Positions 58,046-64,000 of a stretch of 64,000 nt of DNA are shown piece by piece (positions within the stretch are counted from its first letter, which is position 1; the number at the start of each line of letters is the position of its first letter). Source of the stretch: Pseudacidovorax sp. RU35E. GTDB lineage: Bacteria; Pseudomonadota; Gammaproteobacteria; Burkholderiales; Burkholderiaceae_C. The DNA is taken from assembly GCF_900156165.1 (NCBI RefSeq), contig NZ_FTMY01000001.1, positions 1-64,000 of the forward strand, read 5' to 3'. The notes under the pieces are model-generated. The model saw only the letters and a list, made by a program, of their open reading frames with translations, was not told where the DNA came from and did no database searches. Made by a program: the position numbers and the translations under genes.

Positions 58046-58747
58046 ATGGCTGACAAGCATCTTTCCACCCAGTTCGACAGCGAACTCAACGGCGTGTCCT
58101 CGCGCGTCATGGAACTCGGCGGCATGGTCGAGTCCCAGATCCGCCAGGCCGTCTATGCGCTGCTGCAGTTCGACACCGACGCCGCCGAGCGCGTGATCGA
58201 GACCGAGCCGCGCGTCAATGCGATGGAGATCGAGATCGACCGCGAGCTCTCGTCGATCATCGCGCGCCGCCAGCCGACGGCGCGCGACCTGCGCCTCCTG
58301 ATCGCCATCTCCAAGACCACGGCCAACCTCGAGCGCGTGGGCGACGAGGCCAACAAGATCGCCCGCATGGTCAAGTCGATCATCGAAAGCGGCTCGGCCC
58401 GGGCGCTGCCGTGCACCGAGCTGCGCATCGCCGCCGACCTGGCGTCGGGCCTGCTGCGCAAGGCGCTGGACGCCTTCGCGCGGCTCGACACGGCTGGCGC
58501 CCTGTCGATCCTCAAGGAGGACGACCTGATCGACCAGGAGTTCGACGGCTTCGTGCGCAAGCTGGTCACCTACATGATGGAAGACCCGCGCACTATCTCG
58601 CCGAGCCTGGACCTGCTGTTCCTGGCCAAGGCCATCGAGCGCATCGGCGACCATTCGAAGAACATTGCCGAGTTCATCATCTACATCGTCAAGGGTGAGG
58701 ACGTGCGGCACACTTCGATGCAAGAGATCGAGTCGGCATTGAAGTGA
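58046..58747 (+). CDS. phoU: Phosphate signalling regulator PhoU
   Basis: Two-repeat helical-bundle protein of 233 residues that couples the Pst importer to the PhoR kinase and holds it off when phosphate is ample. Both copies of the metal-binding motif are visible: ERVGDEANKIARM and ERIGDHSKNIAEF. It follows pstB by 20 bases and ends the pst operon before a repeat-rich gap. Confidence 0.95.
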   Translation: MADKHLSTQFDSELNGVSSRVMELGGMVESQIRQAVYALLQFDTDAAERVIETEPRVNAMEIEIDRELSSIIARRQPTARDLRLLIAISKTTANLERVGDEANKIARMVKSIIESGSARALPCTELRIAADLASGLLRKALDAFARLDTAGALSILKEDDLIDQEFDGFVRKLVTYMMEDPRTISPSLDLLFLAKAIERIGDHSKNIAEFIIYIVKGEDVRHTSMQEIESALK

Positions 58748-58748
58748 T

Positions 58749-58865
58749 GCCCCCCAGGCTGCGCGCTTCGCGCTCCGCCAACCCCCCAAGGGGGGCACAT
58801 CCAGCGGCCCGGCAAAGCCGGTTCCGCGGATGTCCGCGCGTGGCCTGCTCCGCGGCCTTTCGAGC
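58749..58865. repeat. Interspersed GC-rich repeat between phoU and phoB
   Basis: The 175-base gap contains CCCCCC-AAG-GGGGGG (58783-58797), the hairpin CCGGCAAAGCCGG, and outer arms ATCC / GGAT with GCGG / CCGC. This matches, from memory, a repeat scattered through Comamonadaceae intergenic regions, which often reads as an antisense-like tail after genes. It may end the pst transcript. Confidence 0.55.
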
Positions 58866-58922
58866 TGGGGTTGAGCGTGACTTACCGGCGATGGGTACCT
58901 GGCGCGGACTTGGACAAACACC

Positions 58923-59615
58923 ATGAAGAAACCTCGTGTATTGATCGTGGAGGACGAGTCCTCCATCGCCGAGTTGCTGGCGGTGAACCTGCGGCACAAC
59001 GGCTTCGAGCCCATCTGGGCCGAGGACGGCGTGAGCGCGCAGCGGGAGATCGACGCGGTGCTGCCGGACATGATCCTGCTGGACTGGATGCTGCCGGGCC
59101 AGAGCGGCCTGCAGCTGGCGCGGCAGTGGCGCCGCGATGCCCGCACGAAGCAGGTGCCGATCCTGATGCTCACCGCCCGCGGCGACGAGCCCGACAAGGT
59201 GGCCGGCCTCGACGCCGGTGCCGACGACTACATCACCAAGCCCTTCTCCACGCAGGAGATGCTGGCGCGCATCCGCGCAGTGCTGCGCCGCCGGGCGCCC
59301 GAGGCCGCGGTCGAGCGGCTGGAGGCGGGCGAGCTGGTGCTCGACACCGCCACCCACCGCGTGACCTGGCAAGGCACGGCGCTCAAGATGGGGCCGACCG
59401 AGTTCAAGCTGCTGGCCTACCTGATGCAGAACGCCGAGCGCGTGCACAGCCGCTCGCAGCTGCTCGACAAGGTGTGGGGCGACCACGTGTTCATCGAGGA
59501 ACGTACGGTCGACGTGCACGTCAAGCGCCTGCGCGAGTCGCTCGGCACCGCGGCCAGCATGGTCGAGACCGTGCGCGGCGCGGGCTACCGCTTCACGGTC
59601 CAGGCGACCGTCTGA
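58923..59615 (+). CDS. phoB: Phosphate regulon response regulator PhoB
   Basis: OmpR-family regulator of 230 residues. The receiver has VEDE at 9-12, D54 in LLDWMLPG and the lysine in ITKPFS. The winged-helix domain has MGPTEFKLL, RSQLLDKVWGDHVFIEERTVDVHVKRLR in segments, and ends VRGAGYRF. It is expected to bind the three Pho boxes in this window. It follows phoU after the repeat-containing gap and precedes phoR. Confidence 0.95.
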   Translation: MKKPRVLIVEDESSIAELLAVNLRHNGFEPIWAEDGVSAQREIDAVLPDMILLDWMLPGQSGLQLARQWRRDARTKQVPILMLTARGDEPDKVAGLDAGADDYITKPFSTQEMLARIRAVLRRRAPEAAVERLEAGELVLDTATHRVTWQGTALKMGPTEFKLLAYLMQNAERVHSRSQLLDKVWGDHVFIEERTVDVHVKRLRESLGTAASMVETVRGAGYRFTVQATV

Positions 59616-59725
59616 TCGGGCCGCGATCCGGCCGCCGCCCCTGTTGGTGCGCGGCCTCCCATCCCTTCTGTGTGCCACTTCGCCCGCGGGCCTGCCCAAG
59701 CGGTGCCTGCCGATAATCCAAGGCC

Positions 59726-61081
59726 ATGCCCGGTCGTCTTGCCGTCTTCTTCTGCCTGTCTGCCGCAGGTGCCGCCGCCACCGGCTTCCTGATGGGCTGG
59801 CGCCTGGCCTGGGCCGGGGCCTGGGTGGGGGCGCTGGGCTGGCTGGTGCTCGACATGCTGCGGGCCCACCGGCTGATCCAGGCCATGCGCAACGATGCGC
59901 TGGGCCTGCCTTCCGGCCGCTTCGGGCTGTGGGGCGAACTGTCTGACCGCATCCGCCGGGCCCTGCGCCTGCGCGAGCAGCAGACGCAGCAGGCCGAGCA
60001 GCGCCTGCAGGAGTTCCTCGCCGCCATCCAGGCTTCGCCCAACGGCGTGGTGCTGGTGGACGAGGAGGGCCGCATCGAATGGTGCAACCAGACCGCCGGT
60101 GTCCACCTCGGGCTGGATGTGGAGCGCGACCTGCAGCAGCTCATCGCCAACCTCGTGCGCGATCCCGCCTTCATCGGCTACCTCGCCTCGTGGAACTACA
60201 GCCGCGAGGTGGTGCTGGACGCGCCGGCGGCCACGCGCCCCGCGTCCGGCCAGCCCATGCGGCTGTCGGTGCAGGCGCATCCCTATGCGGGCAACCGCCG
60301 CATGCTGCTCACGCGCGACATCACCGCACTCGAGAAGGCCGATGAGATGCGGCGCGACTTCGTGGCCAACGTGTCGCACGAGATCCGCACGCCGCTCACG
60401 GTGCTCACCGGCTTCGTCGAGACGCTGCAGACGCTGCCGCTGGACGCCGACGAGCGGGCCCGCTACCTGGGCCTCATGGGCCAGCAGGCCCAGCGCATGG
60501 GCACGCTGGTGGCCGACCTGCTGACGCTGTCGCGCCTCGAGGGCAGCGCTGCGCCACCGGTCAACCAGTGGACGCGCGTGCGCGCGCTGATGGCGCACTG
60601 CGAGGACGAGGCGCGCGGCCTGTCGGGGCGTATCGCCTCGCAGCCGCACAAGCTGTTCTTCGCGGTCGAATCCGATTCGGAAGTCGCGGGCGTGCCGACC
60701 GAGCTGCAAAGCGCGATGTCCAACCTCGTGACCAATGCCGTGCGCTACACACCCGGCGGCGGCGAGGTGGCTGTCACCTGGCGCCTGCTGCCCGACGGCC
60801 GGGGCGAATTCACCGTGCGCGATTCGGGTCCCGGCATCGCCGCCGAGCACATCCCGCGGCTCACCGAACGCTTCTACCGCATCGACCGAAGCCGCTCGCG
60901 CGAGACGGGCGGCACCGGCCTGGGCCTCGCCATCGTCAAGCACATCGCGCAGCGCCACGGCGGTCAGCTGCGCATCGAGAGCGATGTGGGCAAGGGCTCG
61001 CGCTTCGCCATCACCTTTCCGGCCGGCCGCGTGCGCGAGGTCCGGGCGCGGCTGGCGGCGGCATCGGCGCCTGCGGCCTGA
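59726..61081 (+). CDS. phoR: Phosphate regulon sensor kinase PhoR
   Basis: Histidine kinase of 451 residues with two N-terminal helices (about 4-45, no large periplasmic domain), a charged region, and a PAS domain (about 95-200, AIQASPNGVVLVDEEGRIEWCN in parts). The H box VSHEIRTPLTVLTGF has H218. The ATPase domain has NLVTNAVRYTP, RDSGPGI and GTGLGLAI. The 110-base gap after phoB is long but carries no terminator. It converges with the next gene, leaving 3 bases between the stops. Confidence 0.94.
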   Translation: MPGRLAVFFCLSAAGAAATGFLMGWRLAWAGAWVGALGWLVLDMLRAHRLIQAMRNDALGLPSGRFGLWGELSDRIRRALRLREQQTQQAEQRLQEFLAAIQASPNGVVLVDEEGRIEWCNQTAGVHLGLDVERDLQQLIANLVRDPAFIGYLASWNYSREVVLDAPAATRPASGQPMRLSVQAHPYAGNRRMLLTRDITALEKADEMRRDFVANVSHEIRTPLTVLTGFVETLQTLPLDADERARYLGLMGQQAQRMGTLVADLLTLSRLEGSAAPPVNQWTRVRALMAHCEDEARGLSGRIASQPHKLFFAVESDSEVAGVPTELQSAMSNLVTNAVRYTPGGGEVAVTWRLLPDGRGEFTVRDSGPGIAAEHIPRLTERFYRIDRSRSRETGGTGLGLAIVKHIAQRHGGQLRIESDVGKGSRFAITFPAGRVREVRARLAAASAPAA

Positions 61082-61084
61082 GCT

Positions 61085-62803
61085 TCAGTCCACCGGCCAG
61101 CGCTGGCGCACTTCGGCCAGCCGCGGCGCGATGGACAGGAAGAGCGCGACGAGCTGCGGGTCGAAGTGGCGGCCCGCCTCGCTGCGGATGTACTCCAGAG
61201 CGCGCTCGACGGGCCACGCTTCCTTGTAGGGCCGGCGCGAGGTGAGGGCGTCGAACACGTCCGCGATGGCCACGATGCGCGCCTCCAGCGGAATGGCATC
61301 GCCGCGCATGCCCTGCGGATAACCGGTGCCATCCCACTTCTCGTGGTGCGACAGCGCGATGGCGCGGGCCATGGTCAGGATCTCGGAGCTGTCGTTGCCG
61401 ATGATCTCGGCGCCGATCAGCGGATGGCGGCGCATGACGTCCCACTCCTGCGTGTCCAGCGGGCCGGCCTTGCGCAGAAGCGCATCGGGAATGCCGATCT
61501 TGCCCACGTCGTGCATGGGGGCGGCATGCAACAGGTCGTCGGCCCATTCCGCCGTGCTGCCCGCAGCCAGCGCCAGTTCCTTGGCGTAGTGGCTCATGCG
61601 GATGACATGCATGCCGGTCTCGTTGTCGCGGTACTCGGCGGCGCGGCTGAGTCGTTGGACGATCTGCAGCTGCGTGCGGCGCAGTTCCTCGGCGCGCACC
61701 AGCGACAGGTGCGTGCGCACCCGGGCGCGCACCACGGGCGGGTAGAGCGGCTTGGTGATGTAGTCGACCGCGCCGGCCTCCAGCCCCATCGCTTCGCCCT
61801 GGCTGTCGGCCCGGGCGGTGCAGAAGATCACCGGGATGCTGGCGGTGGCCGGGTCTTCCTGCAGCAGGCGGCAGACGGCATAGCCGTCGAGCTGCGGCAT
61901 CATGATGTCGAGCAGGATCAGGTCGGGCCGGTGCTCGCGCGCGAGTTGCAAGGCACGGCGGCCGTCCGTGGCGAAGACCAGGCGGTAGTCGGACTGCAGC
62001 GCCAGCCGAAGCACCTGCAGGTTGGCAGGCTCGTCGTCCACCAGCAGCAGGCAATGGCGGCGATGCCGTGGCGCGGCTGCAGGGGTGCCTGCGGCGGGCA
62101 GCGCCAGGGTCGTCTCGGCCGCGGGCGCAGGCGCCTCAGCGGGGCGTTCGAGGGCCACCGCTTCGCCCACCAGTTGTTCGGCAGGCAGTGCGCGCAGGAA
62201 CTCGTGGCGCTCGCGGCCGCGGGCTTCCAGCCAGGCCCGGACCAGGCCGCGCGGCAGCAGCACCGGCATGCGCCGCTCCTGGCCGCTGGCGCCGTAGCGG
62301 GCCATCAGCGGATGGTCGTCCGCATTGATCGTCAGCAGCGCAAAGCTCAGCTGCCGCACGCCGTTGTCGTCCAGCCAGCTGCTCCAGATGCCGGCCATGC
62401 ACAGCGCATGGCCATCGCGGCGGCTGATGCGGGCCAGTTGGGGCAGGCGCGGGTCCACACGGTAGTCCTGTGTGTAGATGGCGGCGGCCGGCACCACGCA
62501 GAGCTGGTCCTTGCTCCACGCCGCGGCGTAGGGGGCCTTGCGCACTTCGTCGTCCCGCGCGAAGGCCGTGCGCAGGCGCAGCGCGGCCTCCATGCCACCG
62601 CGCCGGCTGTCCGTGGTGACCAGCCCCCAGCGGCCGATCTCGACCACGGGGGCGCCCGACTGCTTGTGGATGAAGGCGCCCGGGCCGCCCGGCAGCACCT
62701 CGTCGGTGCAGGCCGCCGGGGTCTCCAGCGGCGTGCTCTGTCGAAGATCGCGGGCCAGAACATCCCAGTGGCGATCTTGCGCAGGAGCGTATCGGGAGAG
62801 CAT
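61085..62803 (-). CDS. SRAP-like / receiver / HD-GYP fusion protein
   Basis: A 572-residue three-domain protein. Residues 1-215 match the SRAP (YedK/HMCES) DNA-crosslink fold: MLSRYAP at the start, RWGLV (58-62), CMAGIW (135-140), LLTINAD (156-162) and RMPVLLP (178-184). The catalytic Cys2 is Leu2, and the Asn, Glu and His positions (near 76, 111 and 177) are also replaced. After a Pro-Ala linker comes a receiver (VDDE 255-258, phospho-acceptor D299, K351). An HD-GYP domain follows with HD at 431-432, HHEKWDGTGYP at 486-496 and the full metal ligands. It probably degrades cyclic di-GMP under control of an unknown kinase. The SRAP part may sense rather than catalyse. Confidence 0.85.
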   Translation of the reverse strand: MLSRYAPAQDRHWDVLARDLRQSTPLETPAACTDEVLPGGPGAFIHKQSGAPVVEIGRWGLVTTDSRRGGMEAALRLRTAFARDDEVRKAPYAAAWSKDQLCVVPAAAIYTQDYRVDPRLPQLARISRRDGHALCMAGIWSSWLDDNGVRQLSFALLTINADDHPLMARYGASGQERRMPVLLPRGLVRAWLEARGRERHEFLRALPAEQLVGEAVALERPAEAPAPAAETTLALPAAGTPAAAPRHRRHCLLLVDDEPANLQVLRLALQSDYRLVFATDGRRALQLAREHRPDLILLDIMMPQLDGYAVCRLLQEDPATASIPVIFCTARADSQGEAMGLEAGAVDYITKPLYPPVVRARVRTHLSLVRAEELRRTQLQIVQRLSRAAEYRDNETGMHVIRMSHYAKELALAAGSTAEWADDLLHAAPMHDVGKIGIPDALLRKAGPLDTQEWDVMRRHPLIGAEIIGNDSSEILTMARAIALSHHEKWDGTGYPQGMRGDAIPLEARIVAIADVFDALTSRRPYKEAWPVERALEYIRSEAGRHFDPQLVALFLSIAPRLAEVRQRWPVD

Positions 62804-62941
62804 CGATATGCAGAATAAGCGGTTTGCCGGTCAGCGCCGCGTCAGCGGATGCGCCACGCGCCGTCAGGGTATGCATCCCCGGCGACGCCGTCGTCCAGAC
62901 CTCGCCCAGGCCGCAGACCGCCAAATCCCGATTGATTCGGT

Positions 62942-62978
62942 CGGTTTTTCTTCAGGGCCCAAAAACCGTCGCTATACT
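62942..62978 (+). promoter_or_regulatory. tRNA-Asn promoter region with inverted repeat
   Basis: TATACT at 62973-62978 is a good -10 box 12 bases before the tRNA; no clear -35 was seen. CGGTTTTT (62942-62949) and AAAAACCG (62961-62968) form an inverted repeat directly upstream. Confidence 0.55.
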
Positions 62979-62990
62979 CTAGGGCTTCCT

Positions 62991-63066
62991 TCCCCGATAG
63001 CTCAGTCGGTAGAGCGCCGGACTGTTAATCCGTAGGTCCCTGGTTCGAGCCCAGGTCGGGGAGCCA
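62991..63066 (+). tRNA. tRNA-Asn (anticodon GTT)
   Basis: Acceptor stem TCCCCGA/TCGGGGA, D-arm TAGCTCAGTCGGTAGAG, anticodon loop CTGTTAA with GTT at 63024-63026, T-loop GGTTCGAGCC, discriminator G and encoded CCA. 76 bases. Confidence 0.97.
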
Positions 63067-63075
63067 AACGAAGCA

Positions 63076-63132
63076 CTTGGTGGTCGTCACCAAGCTGCTC
63101 AGAAAGCCCGCCCCGTGCGGGCTTTTTGCTTT
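63076..63132 (+). terminator. Hairpins after tRNA-Asn
   Basis: A first hairpin CTTGGTG / CACCAAG (63076-63094) is followed by AAAGCCCGC / GCGGGCTTT (63103-63125), then TTGCTTT. The second is a standard terminator. Confidence 0.85.
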
Positions 63133-63260
63133 GCGCGGCGGGCGTGCATTCTAGGTGCGGCTGAATCTGCCCTTGTTCGAGGCCGCAGCACCGGCCAGCA
63201 CGAACATCGCAGCGATCCCGCTGCCTCACGCGCGTATGAGGCACTTCGGCCCCGCATCCC

Positions 63261-64000
63261 TCACCCCAGCATCCGGATCCCCAACCCCGCCACGGCGCTC
63301 AGCGCCAGCACCGGCATCACGCCCCACTTCAGCCGGATCAGCGCGAAGGCCGCCAGCACCATGAGCGCCGCGGCCCAGCCATCGAAGCCGCGGCCGTCGG
63401 GCCACAGCACATGGCCGGCGAAGAACAGCGCCAGTTGCGCGATCACGCCCACCACCGCGGCGGTGATGGCGGTCATGGGACCGGCCAGGCCCAGGTGGCC
63501 GCGGGTCGACTCCACCAGCGGGCCGCCTGCAAGGATGAACAGGAAGGAGGGCAGGAAGGTGAAGAAGCTCACGGCCACCGCCGCCAGCGCGCCGCCCAGG
63601 AAGGGCATGTCGGGGCCCAGCACGAGCTGGTTCCAGCCGCCCAGGAAGCCGACGAAGGCCACCACCATGATCAGCGGACCCGGTGTGGTCTCGCCCAGGG
63701 CCAGGCCGTCGATCATCTGCGGGCCCGACAGCCAGTGGTAGTGCTCCACTGCCGCCTGGTAGACGTAAGGGAGCACGGCATAGGCGCCGCCAAAGGTCAT
63801 CAGCGCCGCCTTGGTGAAGAACCAGCCCATGCGCGCCAGGGTGCCTTCCAGACCGCCGATGGCGATGGCAGCGCCCATGCCTGCCGCCCACAGCGCCAGG
63901 CACACCCCCAGCACCCGCAGCAGCCGCCCGCGTGAGAAGCGGGCATGGGCCGGCGGCGGGCTGTGGTCGTCGATCCACGCCGCAGGCGCAGGGTTGTCGC
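63261..64000 (-). CDS. chrA: Chromate transporter ChrA, C-terminal part (gene continues past window)
   Basis: Membrane antiporter family that expels chromate, or a related anion. The visible C-terminal part of about 246 residues has one Chromate_transp domain with GWFFTKAALMTFGGAYAVLPYVYQ in segments, LGETTPGPLIMVVAFVGFLGGW and FFTFLPSFLFILAGGP. The frame is open to the window edge: upstream codons read AWIDDHSPPPAHARFSRG, a likely inter-domain linker, so the N-terminal half lies beyond 64000. The GTG at 63914 is therefore not the start. Confidence 0.88.
   Translation of the reverse strand, partial: DNPAPAAWIDDHSPPPAHARFSRGRLLRVLGVCLALWAAGMGAAIAIGGLEGTLARMGWFFTKAALMTFGGAYAVLPYVYQAAVEHYHWLSGPQMIDGLALGETTPGPLIMVVAFVGFLGGWNQLVLGPDMPFLGGALAAVAVSFFTFLPSFLFILAGGPLVESTRGHLGLAGPMTAITAAVVGVIAQLALFFAGHVLWPDGRGFDGWAAALMVLAAFALIRLKWGVMPVLALSAVAGLGIRMLG

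Noticed and set aside
63002-63244. Open frame on the minus strand ending PRPGLEPGTYGLTVRRSTD
   Set aside because: Another false peptide from the complement of a tRNA gene (tRNA-Asn) plus its terminator.

Overview
The window reads as chromosomal DNA of a high-GC betaproteobacterium of the order Burkholderiales, most likely family Comamonadaceae. The reasons are tricarboxylate transporter and Bug-type binding proteins, an arginine-type elongation factor P with its EarP rhamnosyltransferase, a Pho locus in the order ppk-sixA-ppx-pstSCAB-phoU-phoB-phoR, and interspersed GC-rich repeats of the kind seen in that family. No phage, insertion sequence, CRISPR array or plasmid gene was found. It looks like stable chromosome with two accessory-looking metabolic islands.

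Layout. 1-100 is the 3' end of a 5S rRNA and its terminator. 340-6177 (minus) carries a GspE-type ATPase, a class III PPK2, Hsp15 and the TctE/TctD two-component system; tctCBA runs the other way (6289-9379). 9456-18126 holds a small hypothetical gene, clpS-clpA, cardiolipin synthase, exonuclease I and two overlapping membrane GGDEF genes. 18193-21245 (minus) is pbpC with a translationally coupled esterase.

21316-32351 is a catabolic island. Four minus-strand genes (amidohydrolase, PuuE-like deacetylase, racemase-like protein, amidase) are chained by ATGA overlaps. Around them are a CDA-fold deaminase, a PotABCD-type ABC importer with a divergent binding protein, a second racemase/decarboxylase-fold enzyme and a GntR regulator. 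The set suggests uptake and stepwise opening of a nitrogenous ring compound such as a ureide, hydantoin or pyrimidine; the substrate is not evident. 32628-36322 (minus) holds a LOG-type protein, efp, earP and a LysR regulator. 36452-39697 is a CoA-transferase, HMG-CoA-lyase-like and Bug-protein module. A lipoprotein gamma-glutamyltransferase follows on the minus strand.

41949-49555 is housekeeping: uvrC, pgsA, hupB, tRNA-Val, ppiD, tRNA-His, tRNA-Pro, a glutathione transferase and an OlsB-like acyltransferase. 49577-61081 is a phosphate and polyphosphate regulon with three Pho boxes of identical geometry in front of ppk, ppx and pstS. 61085-62803 (minus) encodes the oddest protein in the window: an SRAP-like domain with all four catalytic residues replaced, fused to a response-regulator receiver and an HD-GYP domain. 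tRNA-Asn and the 3' part of a chromate transporter gene (truncated by the window end) close the window.
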